64,000 bases of DNA from Pedobacter deserti. GTDB taxonomy: Bacteria; Bacteroidota; Bacteroidia; Sphingobacteriales; Sphingobacteriaceae. Numbering within the stretch: the stretch's first letter is position 1; every line of letters starts with the position of its first letter. Positions 17,004 through 26,224 of this stretch are shown here, in pieces. The stretch lies in NCBI RefSeq assembly GCF_024436415.1, contig NZ_JAFMZQ010000001.1:2356001-2420000 (forward strand). The letters are read 5' to 3'. The notes beneath the pieces were generated by a model that was not told the origin of the DNA, did no database searches, and saw only the letters and a program-made list of their open reading frames with translations. The translations under genes and the position numbers were made by a program.

Positions 17004-19373
17004 ATGTTATATCCGGAGAATTGTACAGAGCGGTTGGGTTTTAATGAGATAAAACAACTTATTCACCGTCATTGCCTGAGCACCATGGGGCAACTTATGG
17101 TAAGTAAGATGCAGGTAATGAATAAGTTTGATCAGATCGATAAGTTCTTGAGGCAGACTTATGAGTTCAAGAACATTCTGCAGAACCAGGAACCTCTGCA
17201 GATCAGCACATTTTTCGATGTGAAGGTTCTTGCCGATAAGATAAAGGTTGAAGGTACCTATTTGGTTGAGGAGGAACTTTACCAAATGTATGTTTCGCTG
17301 CAGACTGTTTTTTCTGTACTGCGCTTCTTCGACGAACGAAAGGATGTGTATCCTGCATTGGAAGCTTTGCTGGAGCACTTACCTGTGGAGAAAAATATAC
17401 TCAGGCGCATAGAAGCTGTGCTGGATGCAAAAGGCAAAATTAAACCCAATGCTTCCCCGGCACTTCAACAGATTTTGGGAGATATCGCTAAAACCGAGCA
17501 GGATGTTAGAAAGCGTATGGACTCGGTGTATAAGCAAGCTGTAGCCAACAATTGGGTTGCTGATGGTAGCCTGACCATCAGGGACGGCAGAATGTGTATA
17601 CCTATACTGGCGGAGAATAAGCGAAAACTGCGGGGTTTTGTGCACGACGAATCGGCAAGCGGACAGACGGTATATATTGAACCCGAGGAAGTTTTTACAT
17701 TGAACAACCAAATCCGGGATCTGGAATTTGATAAACGGCGGGAGATTATTAAAATATTAATTGGGCTTACCAACGATCTTCGGCCTTACACACCTTTGCT
17801 CTTGTCTTACCACGGATTTCTGACCAAGCTGGATTTTGTGCGGGCAAAAGCGCTTTTCGCACTTGAGATTCAGGGTGAAATGCCGATCCTGACCAAGGAA
17901 CCAAAAACAAAACTGGTAAATGCCCGTCATCCTTTGTTGTACTTATCTTTCAAAGAAGAAGGGAAAACAGTGGTACCGCTGAACATTCACATACACAATG
18001 AACTACGTATTCTTTTGGTTTCAGGACCAAACGCGGGCGGTAAATCTGTCTGCATGAAAACCGTGGGTTTACTGCAGTTAATGACTCAGGCCGGATTGCT
18101 TATACCGGTAGATGAAGCCAGCGAGGTGGGTGTTTTTGACCAGATATTCGCTGATATAGGCGACGATCAGTCGATAGAAAGTGATTTAAGCACGTATAGT
18201 GCTCACCTTACAAAAATGAAGTATTTCGTAGCGCATGCTACGCCTAGATCGCTCGTGCTCATCGATGAGTTCGGTACAGGAACAGATCCTCAGTTCGGGG
18301 GTCCGATGGCAGAGGCTGTACTGGAAGTGCTGAATAACAAAAAGACTCGCGGTGTGATCACAACGCACTATTCTAACCTGAAGCTGTTTGCCGGGAATAC
18401 CGAGGGTTTAGAAAATGCCTCGATGTTGTTTGATAATGACCGGATGAAGCCGATGTACGTTTTGGAAATCGGCAAACCGGGAAGTTCCTACGCTTTCGAA
18501 ATCGCCCAGAACATTGGGCTGCAAAGGGAGGTACTTGATTTGGCTAGGACCAAGACGGGTGCAGATCAGAATCGTATTGATAGTTTGCTTGTAGATCTTG
18601 AACGCGAAAAGAAGCAGATTTATGACGCCAGGGTGCAGTTGGCCAACCAGCAGAACAAAGCTAAAAACCTTGTCGCCGAAAACGAAAAGTTAAAACAGCA
18701 TCTGGAAGAAAACAGAAAAGCACTGATCCGCGAAGCTAAACTGGAAGCGCAGAGCATCATAAAGAATGCCAACAAGCTGGTGGAACATACGATAGCCGAG
18801 ATTAAGGGCACAAAGGCAGATAAGACTGTAACCCGTAATTTACGCCAGGATTTGAACAAACAACTTTTGCAAAATCAAGTCAGAGAGGAACCAAAGGCGC
18901 CGGCTCAGCTGGTAAATACGCCAATTGAGGTGGGCGACTGGGTGCAACTGAATAATAGTGAGACTGCGGGACAGGTCTTGGAGATCAACCGGGATAACCT
19001 GGTTGTTGCACTCGGGGATCTGCGGTCTGTTATCAAGAAGAACCGCGTGCATAAGATCAGCAACAAGCAGGCAAAAAAAGTGGTACAAAGCAATTCTTAT
19101 AGCGGCCGTATGACTGAGGCTATTTCCGGGTTCAGTGCAGAACTTGATCTGCGCGGCAGGAGGGGCGAGGATGCGTTGTATGAGCTCGAACGTTATCTGG
19201 ACAAGGCACTTATGCTGGGATTCCCTTTTATCAAGATCATTCATGGAAAAGGGGATGGGATCCTCAGGAAGCTGATCAGGGAATATCTTAAAAAATACAG
19301 TCAGGTAGATCGTCTGGAGGATGAACATGCTGACCGAGGCGGAGATGGAATTACCTACGTGTATTTCAACTAA
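17004..19373 (+). CDS. mutS2: Endonuclease MutS2
   Basis: MutS-family ATPase that suppresses recombination or, in some species, rescues stalled ribosomes; 789 residues, normal length. The MutS core and lever come first. The Walker A motif GPNAGGKS is at about residues 341-348, followed by LVLIDEFGTGTDPQFGG (Walker B) and the TTHYSNLK signature. A long coiled coil spans about 515-625. The C-terminal Smr nuclease domain has LDLRGRRGEDALYELERYLD and the IIHGKGDGILRKLI motif. The mismatch-recognition domain of MutS1 is absent, as expected. Confidence 0.96.
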   Translation: MLYPENCTERLGFNEIKQLIHRHCLSTMGQLMVSKMQVMNKFDQIDKFLRQTYEFKNILQNQEPLQISTFFDVKVLADKIKVEGTYLVEEELYQMYVSLQTVFSVLRFFDERKDVYPALEALLEHLPVEKNILRRIEAVLDAKGKIKPNASPALQQILGDIAKTEQDVRKRMDSVYKQAVANNWVADGSLTIRDGRMCIPILAENKRKLRGFVHDESASGQTVYIEPEEVFTLNNQIRDLEFDKRREIIKILIGLTNDLRPYTPLLLSYHGFLTKLDFVRAKALFALEIQGEMPILTKEPKTKLVNARHPLLYLSFKEEGKTVVPLNIHIHNELRILLVSGPNAGGKSVCMKTVGLLQLMTQAGLLIPVDEASEVGVFDQIFADIGDDQSIESDLSTYSAHLTKMKYFVAHATPRSLVLIDEFGTGTDPQFGGPMAEAVLEVLNNKKTRGVITTHYSNLKLFAGNTEGLENASMLFDNDRMKPMYVLEIGKPGSSYAFEIAQNIGLQREVLDLARTKTGADQNRIDSLLVDLEREKKQIYDARVQLANQQNKAKNLVAENEKLKQHLEENRKALIREAKLEAQSIIKNANKLVEHTIAEIKGTKADKTVTRNLRQDLNKQLLQNQVREEPKAPAQLVNTPIEVGDWVQLNNSETAGQVLEINRDNLVVALGDLRSVIKKNRVHKISNKQAKKVVQSNSYSGRMTEAISGFSAELDLRGRRGEDALYELERYLDKALMLGFPFIKIIHGKGDGILRKLIREYLKKYSQVDRLEDEHADRGGDGITYVYFN

Positions 19374-19418
19374 AAACATATTCAATTTCAGGTTGTTTTT
19401 TATAGCAAATAAAGTGTT

Positions 19419-20510
19419 ATGAAACAGCTTGTTATTTTACTTCTTCTGGTGTCGTTTTGTGCCCTCGCATGTAAGAAAAGCAAATCTCCAGGCCCTGTCG
19501 AGGAATTGCCTGATGCAGAAATTAAAACCCGTGTTGTTAGCAGCGGCTTGTCGCACGTATGGGAAATGATATATGGCCCCGATGGCCATCTCTGGATTAC
19601 GGAGCGTGGGGGTAAAATCAGCCGGGTGAATGTGCAGTCGGGCGCAGTTTTATCGGTTTACATGCTACCTGATGTTGTTGCTACAGGAGAGGGAGGCCTG
19701 CTTGGGATGGCTTTGCATCCGCAATTTAATACAAGGCCGTGGGTTTATGTTGTGTATAACTATGGGTCGCCGTACCGGGAAAAGGTGGTGCGTTTTATAT
19801 ACCAGAACGGTACGCTCACATCGCCTTCAGTCATTGTAGACGGTATTTCGGCCGGATCAATCCACAACGGTTCCAGACTTCTGATCACGTCAGACCAAAA
19901 ATTGCTCGTGACCACCGGCGATGCAGGTAATGGCTCGGCTGCGCAGAACATTCAGAGCTTGTCTGGAAAGATATTGAGATTTAACCTGGATGGATCGATA
20001 CCTGCAGACAACCCTGTTGCCGGAAGCCCTGTATGGACTGTAGGGCATCGTAATGCGCAGGGACTAACCGAAGGGAATGGCCGCATATATGCCTCTGAGC
20101 ATGGCCCCAGCAATGATGACGAAATTAACATCATCAGTAAGGGTGCCAATTACGGGTGGCCAAGCGTGGAAGGTTATTGCGATAAAGGCAACGAGGGCAC
20201 GTTCTGCACAGCCAACAACGTAGTTGAGCCGATCATGGCATGGACGCCCACCATTGCGGTGTGCGGTCTATTGTACTATAATTCTGATTATATCCCGCAA
20301 TGGCGAAATGCGCTTTTACTCGTCGCTCTTAAAGGATCTAAAATGTTGCGACTGAAACTTAATGAGGCCGGTGATAAAATAGTAGATACGGAGGAGTACT
20401 TCGTGAATGCATACGGTCGGCTACGGGCGATCTGCAGTTCACCGGAGGGGAAGATTTACCTTGCGAGCAGCAACGGAAATGCCGACAAAATCATAGAAGT
20501 GGGCAAATAA
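19419..20510 (+). CDS. PQQ-dependent soluble sugar dehydrogenase-like lipoprotein
   Basis: A 363-residue six-bladed propeller of the glucose/sorbosone dehydrogenase family. A lipoprotein signal ends CALACKK, so it is membrane-anchored and extracytoplasmic. Family marks are VWEMIYGPDGHLWITERGGKI, EGGLLGMALHPQF, the histidine in SAGSIHNGSRLLITSD, GHRNAQGLTEGNGRIYASEHGP and DEINIISKGANYGWP, all parts of the cofactor and calcium sites. It would oxidise an aldose at C1 in the periplasm if PQQ is available. No PQQ biosynthesis genes lie in the window. Confidence 0.88.
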   Translation: MKQLVILLLLVSFCALACKKSKSPGPVEELPDAEIKTRVVSSGLSHVWEMIYGPDGHLWITERGGKISRVNVQSGAVLSVYMLPDVVATGEGGLLGMALHPQFNTRPWVYVVYNYGSPYREKVVRFIYQNGTLTSPSVIVDGISAGSIHNGSRLLITSDQKLLVTTGDAGNGSAAQNIQSLSGKILRFNLDGSIPADNPVAGSPVWTVGHRNAQGLTEGNGRIYASEHGPSNDDEINIISKGANYGWPSVEGYCDKGNEGTFCTANNVVEPIMAWTPTIAVCGLLYYNSDYIPQWRNALLLVALKGSKMLRLKLNEAGDKIVDTEEYFVNAYGRLRAICSSPEGKIYLASSNGNADKIIEVGK

Positions 20511-20511
20511 C

Positions 20512-20543
20512 TTGGTTCGAATACAGAATATCGTATACTTTAG
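20512..20543 (+). promoter_or_regulatory. Possible promoter of the CoA-transferase genes
   Basis: TTG at 20512-20514, 21 bases, then TACTTTAG at 20536-20543, one mismatch from TAnnTTTG. The first CoA-transferase ATG is 19 bp downstream. Confidence 0.4.
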
Positions 20544-20561
20544 CAGTCAAAGTATTTTAAC

Positions 20562-21263
20562 ATGATTAATAAGGTTGTTTCAGGAGCAGATGAGGCCATC
20601 CGCGATATTGAGGACGGCGCTACGCTGATGCTTGGCGGTTTCGGTCTATGTGGTATCCCGGAGAATTGCATTGCTGCGCTGGTGAGAAAGGGCGTGAAAG
20701 ATCTGATCTGCATATCCAACAATGCTGGGGTAGATGATTTTGGTATTGGTTTGATGTTGAAAGAGCGCCAGGTGAGAAAAATGATTGCTTCTTATGTAGG
20801 CGAGAATGCGGAGTTTGAAAGACAATTACTGAGTGGAGAACTTGAAGTTGAACTGATTCCTCAAGGAACCCTTGCCACCCGGTGTATGGCTGCTGGTTAT
20901 GGTATGCCTGCTATTTTTACCCCAGCGGGCGTGGGTACCGAGGTGGCGGAAGGGAAGGAGATTCGCAACTTCAATGGCAAAGACTACCTTATGGAGTACG
21001 CATTTGAAGCAGACTTCGCGTTGGTAAAAGCATGGAAGGGTGACAAGGCCGGGAATCTGATTTACCGTTATACGAGCAGAAATTTCAATCCGGTTATGGC
21101 CATGGCGGGTAAGGTTACCATTGCGGAAGTGGAAGAACTGGTAGAGACTGGCGAGCTTGATCCGGACCAGATCCATACACCCGGTGTGTATGTTCATCGC
21201 ATTTTTCAAGGTGCTGCGTACGAAAAGAGAATTGAGCAAAGAACAGTTAGATCAGAGAAATAA
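20562..21263 (+). CDS. 3-oxoacid CoA-transferase subunit A
   Basis: Alpha subunit of a type I CoA-transferase, 233 residues. The GGFGLCGIPENCI glycine-rich loop and the MAGKVTIAEVEELV segment are standard. With subunit B it would move CoA between succinyl-CoA and acetoacetate (SCOT-type) or a related acid pair. The catalytic glutamate is on the other subunit. Subunit B starts 1 bp after this stop. Thiolase and UbiD genes are elsewhere in the window and not in this operon. Confidence 0.93.
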   Translation: MINKVVSGADEAIRDIEDGATLMLGGFGLCGIPENCIAALVRKGVKDLICISNNAGVDDFGIGLMLKERQVRKMIASYVGENAEFERQLLSGELEVELIPQGTLATRCMAAGYGMPAIFTPAGVGTEVAEGKEIRNFNGKDYLMEYAFEADFALVKAWKGDKAGNLIYRYTSRNFNPVMAMAGKVTIAEVEELVETGELDPDQIHTPGVYVHRIFQGAAYEKRIEQRTVRSEK

Positions 21264-21264
21264 C

Positions 21265-21927
21265 ATGCTGGATAAGAACGGTATCGCGAGGCGAATTGCC
21301 AAAGAGCTGCAGGACGGCTACTATGTAAATCTCGGTATAGGTATTCCTACTTTGGTGGCGAATTACATACCTAAAGGAATAAATGTTGTGCTCCAGTCGG
21401 AAAATGGTCTGTTGGGCATGGGCCCTTTCCCATTCGCAGGGGAGGAGGATGCCGATCTGATCAATGCCGGCAAGCAGACGATAACGACGCTGCCTGGTTC
21501 GGCTGTATTCGATTCTGCATTGAGTTTTGGGATGATCAGAAGTCAGAAAATAGACCTGACGATTCTTGGCGCAATGGAGGTTTCAGAAAATGGTGATATT
21601 GCCAATTGGAAGATTCCCGGAAAGATGGTGAAAGGAATGGGTGGCGCCATGGATTTGGTAGCGTCTGCAAAGAATATCATTGTGGCTATGCAGCATGTTA
21701 ACAAAGCCGGAGAGAGCAAATTATTAAAGGAGTGCACCTTGCCGCTTACTGGCGTGCGTTGCATTAAAAAGGTGGTTACCGAACTGGCCGTATTGGATAT
21801 TTTGCCCTCGGGCGGATTTAAACTGCTTGAGCGGGCGCCAGGTGTTGGCCTGGATTATATCCGTGATGCGACAGCAGGCAAACTATTCGCGGATGCTGAC
21901 GTGCCGGAAATGCAGCTGAATGATTAA
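21265..21927 (+). CDS. 3-oxoacid CoA-transferase subunit B
   Basis: Beta subunit, 220 residues from ATG 21265. The frame is open further upstream to 21157, but that stretch overlaps subunit A and is not conserved. The catalytic glutamate is in LQSENGLLGMGPFP. Other family marks are NLGIGIPTLVANYIP and GAMEVSENGDIANW. It pairs with the preceding subunit. Its end overlaps the convergent uridine kinase gene by 4 bp. Confidence 0.93.
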   Translation: MLDKNGIARRIAKELQDGYYVNLGIGIPTLVANYIPKGINVVLQSENGLLGMGPFPFAGEEDADLINAGKQTITTLPGSAVFDSALSFGMIRSQKIDLTILGAMEVSENGDIANWKIPGKMVKGMGGAMDLVASAKNIIVAMQHVNKAGESKLLKECTLPLTGVRCIKKVVTELAVLDILPSGGFKLLERAPGVGLDYIRDATAGKLFADADVPEMQLND

Positions 21928-22571
21928 CAGTTATTTAGCTGTTGCAGCTTGAGCTCCCTGCAGATCGCGTCTGTTAGCTCAATGATTTTTTCCGGCGTAT
22001 TATCATTGTTTACGACAATTCTATGGCAGGACGACTTGTACGGAAGAAGATATTCCTTGTAGGCCGGAACTACGTGATTGTGCCATTTATAAAGCACATC
22101 CTCTTTCGGGTAACCTCGTTCAATATCATCGCGACTGATCCTGCGTTGCAGTGCTACGGACCCTTTGGCTTCGATAAAGATAGAGTGATCTAGCAAGGCG
22201 GCGATATCCTGAAAATGGAGTATGAACAAGCCTTCAATGATGAGTACCGGTGCAGGTTTGATTTCGAGGGTCTTCACAACCGCAAGGGGATTGTTAAAGT
22301 TGTATTCCTTTTTATAAACGATCTCACCGTGAACCAGCTTGCTGATGTCATGGACAAATTGCTTATGGTCTATAGCTGAAGGAAGATCAAAATTAAAAAG
22401 CTTGTTCTCTTCCATAGACATCACCCCCGCGTCAATGTAGTAGTCGTCCTGAGACACCAGCGTTACTTCACCTGGTTTGAAATGATTAAGAAAGGATTTT
22501 AGAAAGAAGGTCTTGCCCGAGCCGCTTCCCCCTGCTATTCCGATGATAAAAGGTTTATTGCTCTTCCTCAT
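21924..22571 (-). CDS. udk: Uridine kinase
   Basis: P-loop kinase that phosphorylates uridine and cytidine in pyrimidine salvage; 215 residues. Walker A GGSGSGKT is at residues 14-21. SQDDYYIDAGVM gives the Asp/Tyr nucleoside site, FDLPSAIDHKQF is the typical core segment, and VLIIEGLFILHFQD is the Walker B region, followed by RRISRDDIERGYP (lid arginines). The start overlaps the end of the LysM protein gene by 17 bp, so the two are probably co-transcribed. Confidence 0.93.
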   Translation of the reverse strand: MRKSNKPFIIGIAGGSGSGKTFFLKSFLNHFKPGEVTLVSQDDYYIDAGVMSMEENKLFNFDLPSAIDHKQFVHDISKLVHGEIVYKKEYNFNNPLAVVKTLEIKPAPVLIIEGLFILHFQDIAALLDHSIFIEAKGSVALQRRISRDDIERGYPKEDVLYKWHNHVVPAYKEYLLPYKSSCHRIVVNNDNTPEKIIELTDAICRELKLQQLNNC

Positions 22572-23640
22572 GAGTAACTTCCGAAGCTCCGTAAGTCAGG
22601 TTACAATAAAATCTTTTATCCAATGCTCCAAGCGCATCGGCCACAGCTTTGGTCATCACGATAATCACGTCTTTCGTCGACTCATTTTCAGTGAATTTAC
22701 CTACCACTTTGGCAAAAGTGGACCTGTTGGTCATGGGGTTTGTTATTTTGATAATTCCCCCTATGGGTGCGTTCCGATGCAGCACCAGCATTTTAGTCGG
22801 GTCGAGATCAGCGTCTGCTATCCACACTCCAGTACCTTTTTCATCAATTTGATTTAATCCATAACGGCTTGCCGGATAGCGCAGCTTGGGATCGGTTATA
22901 GAATTAAGCGTGTCTGACGCAGTTGCAGGTTCCGGAACTGGCACAGCAGGATATTCTCCCTTAATTAAGAGTCTTTGTCCAACACGCAATGAACTGCTTG
23001 TTAAATTGTTTTTAGCCTTCAACTGGTCGATACTCAGCTTATATCGCGTAGCTATGGAATATATCGTTTCATTGGAGGCAACCGTATGTACGATAAGTTC
23101 TTCTGAAGGATTGGAAGGCGTAACCGATGGCAAAGAAGCTGGGGAACTTACAGGAGGTTCGGGCGCTGTAGAACCGGCCGGCATTTTTAGAATCTGGCCG
23201 ATCTGAAGGTTAATGGACCTTAGATTATTAATACGCTTAATTTCGTTGACCGTGGTGCCATAACGCTCGGCAAGCATATTGAGATTCTCCTTCCGCTGAA
23301 CAACATGTTCAATGGTTCCAGATGTTTGGTTGCCAGCTACCTCGGAGCCAGGCGCTCCTGTCGCCGTTGGCGCAGTACTTTCAAATGGCAGGTCTGTAGG
23401 TACCTTAATGAGCACACCAACCTGCAAAAATTTGCTGTCGTTGAAATTTAAAACGTCTTTTGGGTTAACCTTATACCTTCGCGCTATGGAATAATAAGTG
23501 TCTTTTGACACCACCTGGTGCACAATAAGTTTTTTACCGTTATAATTTTCTACTCCTATGGAATCGCGTTTACCGGCTGCTGAGGCATCGGCTATGTTAA
23601 GCGATACCGCTATAGCAGCAATTATATAATATCTATACAT
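22555..23640 (-). CDS. LysM-repeat secreted protein with C-terminal RlpA-like domain
   Basis: A 361-residue cell-wall protein. A signal peptide (about residues 1-22) is followed by three LysM peptidoglycan-binding repeats near 33-80 (VVSKDTYYSIARRYKVNPKD), 110-160 (VVQRKENLNMLAERYGTTVNE) and 180-230 (VASNETIYSIATRYKLSIDQL), joined by Pro/Ser/Thr linkers. The last 90 residues (VLHRNAPIGGIIKITNPMTN, then TKDVIIVMTKAVADALGALD) resemble a double-psi beta-barrel as in RlpA. It probably binds or processes peptidoglycan. The pairing with uridine kinase is likely incidental. Confidence 0.87.
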   Translation of the reverse strand: MYRYYIIAAIAVSLNIADASAAGKRDSIGVENYNGKKLIVHQVVSKDTYYSIARRYKVNPKDVLNFNDSKFLQVGVLIKVPTDLPFESTAPTATGAPGSEVAGNQTSGTIEHVVQRKENLNMLAERYGTTVNEIKRINNLRSINLQIGQILKMPAGSTAPEPPVSSPASLPSVTPSNPSEELIVHTVASNETIYSIATRYKLSIDQLKAKNNLTSSSLRVGQRLLIKGEYPAVPVPEPATASDTLNSITDPKLRYPASRYGLNQIDEKGTGVWIADADLDPTKMLVLHRNAPIGGIIKITNPMTNRSTFAKVVGKFTENESTKDVIIVMTKAVADALGALDKRFYCNLTYGASEVTHEEEQ

Positions 23641-23817
23641 TCAATCTTCCCTGTAATGATGTGTCGTAAAAATACGATTTAAAAGCAAGCCTTCGAAATC
23701 GTATATATTAACGTTGTTTGTCAAACACTATTGTATGCCAGCCCAACGCCTCTGATCGGCACAATAGTTGTTGTGACATGCAATATGGTATTTTGCCAAA
23801 ATAATGAATATTAAACC

Positions 23818-24297
23818 ATGGACCCAAAAGAAATCAGTTTAAATGAAAAAGAGGTAAAGCCTGTCGTTGACATGCTGAATGAATATCTTGCTAACTATCA
23901 TATTCATTATCAGAAATTAAGAGGCTGTCACTGGAATATCAAAGGCCAGAACTTCTTTACCCTTCACCTTAAGTTTGAAGAACTCTATACTAACGCCCAA
24001 TTGACCATCGACGAAATCGCCGAGCGGGTGTTAACTTTAGGCAAACCGCCTCACAGCCGTTTCTCGGATTATATACAGGAGTCGACTATACAGGAAATCG
24101 ACACCATCGGCATGAAAGACATGGATATGGTTGAGGCGGTGCTCGACGACATGTCGAAGTTAATTCAACTGGAACGCGAACTGATGGAAGCCAGTGAACA
24201 GGCGGGCGACGATGGTACCAACGATATGGTGAACCGGTTTATGCAATTTAAAGAAAAAACAACCTGGATGCTGCGTTCGTTTGCGGGTAAAAAGTAG
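23818..24297 (+). CDS. dps: Dps-family ferritin-like protein
   Basis: Starvation/oxidative-stress mini-ferritin, 159 residues. The inter-subunit ferroxidase site residues are visible: His in GCHWNIKGQNFFTLHLKFEELY and Asp/Glu in IDEIAERVLTLG. In Dps, twelve subunits form a shell that stores iron and can protect DNA. It stands alone with its own 177 bp upstream region. The N-terminus is short (MDPKEISLNEKEV), without a Lys-rich DNA-binding tail. Confidence 0.92.
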   Translation: MDPKEISLNEKEVKPVVDMLNEYLANYHIHYQKLRGCHWNIKGQNFFTLHLKFEELYTNAQLTIDEIAERVLTLGKPPHSRFSDYIQESTIQEIDTIGMKDMDMVEAVLDDMSKLIQLERELMEASEQAGDDGTNDMVNRFMQFKEKTTWMLRSFAGKK

Positions 24298-24340
24298 CTT
24301 GCAATCCCTAAGCTGATAACTTTGGTTATATTTGAACGGT

Positions 24341-26152
24341 ATGGGATATAACAGCTTATCAGCGTGTGTGGCCGATTTGGAACGGCACGGTCATTTGATC
24401 AGGATTAAGAAAGAGGTAGATCCTTATCTGGAGATGGCGGCGATCCATCTTCGTGTATATGAACAACAAGGGCCGGCTATTTTATTCGAAAGGATAAAAG
24501 GCAGTCAGTTTCCAGCGGTGTCAAACCTTTTTGGTACGCTGGAGCGGTCGAGGTTTATATTTCGGGACACCCTGGCGAATGTTGAAAAGCTAGTTCAGGT
24601 GCGCTCAGACCCGATGAAAGCAATTAAACAGCCGCTAAAGCTGGCTTCTACAGCTATGGCGGCTCTAAAGGCCATTCCCTTACAGCAACGTTTATTTAAG
24701 AATACGTTTCAGAAAACTACCATCAGTGCCCTGCCGCAGATTGTAAACTGGCCACTTGATGGAGGTCCTTTTATCACCATGCCACAGGTGTACACGGAAG
24801 ATCCGGATAGGCCTGGAATTATGAATGCCAATTTGGGGATGTACAGAATTCAGCTAGGCGGAAATGACTATATCCAGGATAAAGAAGTCGGTTTGCATTA
24901 CCAGATTCACCGCGGGATAGGGGTACACCAGTCCAAAGCCAACGCAAAGGGACAGCCGTTAAAGGTCAGCATTTTTGTGGGAGGACCCCCGTCACACCCT
25001 TTGGCGGCTGTGATGCCTCTCCCTGAGGGACTGTCTGAGATGACCTTTGCCGGCGCTCTGGGCAACCGGCGGTTCAGGTATTACTATGATGACGAGGGCT
25101 TTTGTATCTCAGCTGATGCCGACTTTGTTATCACGGGAACTGTTGAGCCGGGCGAAAATAAGCCGGAGGGGCCTTTCGGCGACCATCTTGGCTACTATAG
25201 TCTGACCCATCCGTTTCCTCTAATGAAGGTTCATAACGTATATCATCGCAAGGATGCTATATGGTCGTTCACCGTAGTTGGCCGCCCGCCTCAGGAAGAT
25301 ACCAGTTTCGGGGCGCTTATCCACGAGATTTCGGGATCGGCACTGCCGAAAGAAATCCATGGTCTTAAAGAAGTAAATGCCGTGGACGCTGCCGGCGTTC
25401 ACCCTTTGCTGTTTGCGATAGGAAGCGAGCGATACACGCCTTTTTTAAAGGAGCGTCGCCCTCAGGAGATCCTCACTATTGCGAACCATATTTTGGGGAA
25501 GAACCAACTTAGTCTGGCGAAATATCTGTTCATTGCAGCACATGAAGATGATAAAAGTCTAAGTACGCACGACATTTCCGGATTTTTACAGCACATGCTG
25601 AGTCGTGTGGATTTTGGACGAGACCTGCATTTTCATACCCAGACTACCATAGATACGCTGGATTACACGGGGGCCGGACTAAATTCTGGTTCGAAGGTGG
25701 TCTTTGCCGCAGCCGGGGAAAAAGTCCGTGATCTTTCTTCTTCCTTGCCGGATCATTCCAGACTGCCTGCGGGTTTTGGCCCTGTTGCCTTGGCGTTACC
25801 AGGTGTGCTGACAATATCTGCCCCAGCGTATGTTAGTGCTACCGAAACCGAAAAGGAACTCCTGTTGTTGGGTACTTTTCTTTCAGAAATTGTCGAAGGA
25901 ATCGCTATGGTGGTTTTATGCGACGATGGACAATTTGCTGCAGCCTCCATTAATAATTTTGTCTGGGTGACGTTTACCAGAAGCAATCCGGCCTCCGATA
26001 TTCATGGACATAAAGCGTTTTCTATAGATAAGCATTGGGGATGCGAAGGACCCGTTATCATTGATGCCCGCAAAAAGCCTCATCATGCCCCGGAGCTGAT
26101 CAAAGATTCCTCGGTTGAGGAACGACTAGATGCCATGGAACTACGCTGGTAA
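24341..26152 (+). CDS. UbiD-family decarboxylase
   Basis: Prenylated-FMN-dependent (de)carboxylase, 603 residues from ATG 24341. Family marks are the N-terminal ACVADLERHGHLIRIKKEVDP, QIHRGIGVHQSKANAKG, the ENKPEGPFGDHLGYYS segment with conserved acidic residues, and NAVDAAGVHPLLFAIGSERY. It is longer than E. coli UbiD (about 490), as is common in Bacteroidota, where the homologue is often annotated as menaquinone-pathway UbiD. The substrate is not shown by the sequence. An earlier in-frame TTG (24332) falls inside TATATTTG, which looks like a -7 box, so ATG 24341 is preferred. No UbiX partner is nearby. Confidence 0.88.
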   Translation: MGYNSLSACVADLERHGHLIRIKKEVDPYLEMAAIHLRVYEQQGPAILFERIKGSQFPAVSNLFGTLERSRFIFRDTLANVEKLVQVRSDPMKAIKQPLKLASTAMAALKAIPLQQRLFKNTFQKTTISALPQIVNWPLDGGPFITMPQVYTEDPDRPGIMNANLGMYRIQLGGNDYIQDKEVGLHYQIHRGIGVHQSKANAKGQPLKVSIFVGGPPSHPLAAVMPLPEGLSEMTFAGALGNRRFRYYYDDEGFCISADADFVITGTVEPGENKPEGPFGDHLGYYSLTHPFPLMKVHNVYHRKDAIWSFTVVGRPPQEDTSFGALIHEISGSALPKEIHGLKEVNAVDAAGVHPLLFAIGSERYTPFLKERRPQEILTIANHILGKNQLSLAKYLFIAAHEDDKSLSTHDISGFLQHMLSRVDFGRDLHFHTQTTIDTLDYTGAGLNSGSKVVFAAAGEKVRDLSSSLPDHSRLPAGFGPVALALPGVLTISAPAYVSATETEKELLLLGTFLSEIVEGIAMVVLCDDGQFAAASINNFVWVTFTRSNPASDIHGHKAFSIDKHWGCEGPVIIDARKKPHHAPELIKDSSVEERLDAMELRW

Positions 26153-26165
26153 TGATGTGGTAAAG

Positions 26166-26199
26166 AAAAAGGAGCAATCTTTTCAGATCGCCCCCTTTT
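26166..26199 (-). terminator. Terminator of the FadL-like gene
   Basis: On the minus strand the hairpin AAAAGGGGGCGATCT / AGATTGCTCCTTTTT pairs through G-U wobbles and ends in TTTTTCTTT. It pairs less well on the plus strand, so it mainly serves the minus-strand gene. Confidence 0.6.
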
Positions 26200-26224
26200 A
26201 CAGAATCGAATTTCTCTTGAAAGG

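Noticed and set aside
21157..21264. Upstream extension of CoA-transferase subunit B
   Set aside because: It overlaps the C-terminus of subunit A and is not family-like; ATG 21265 gives a normal N-terminus.
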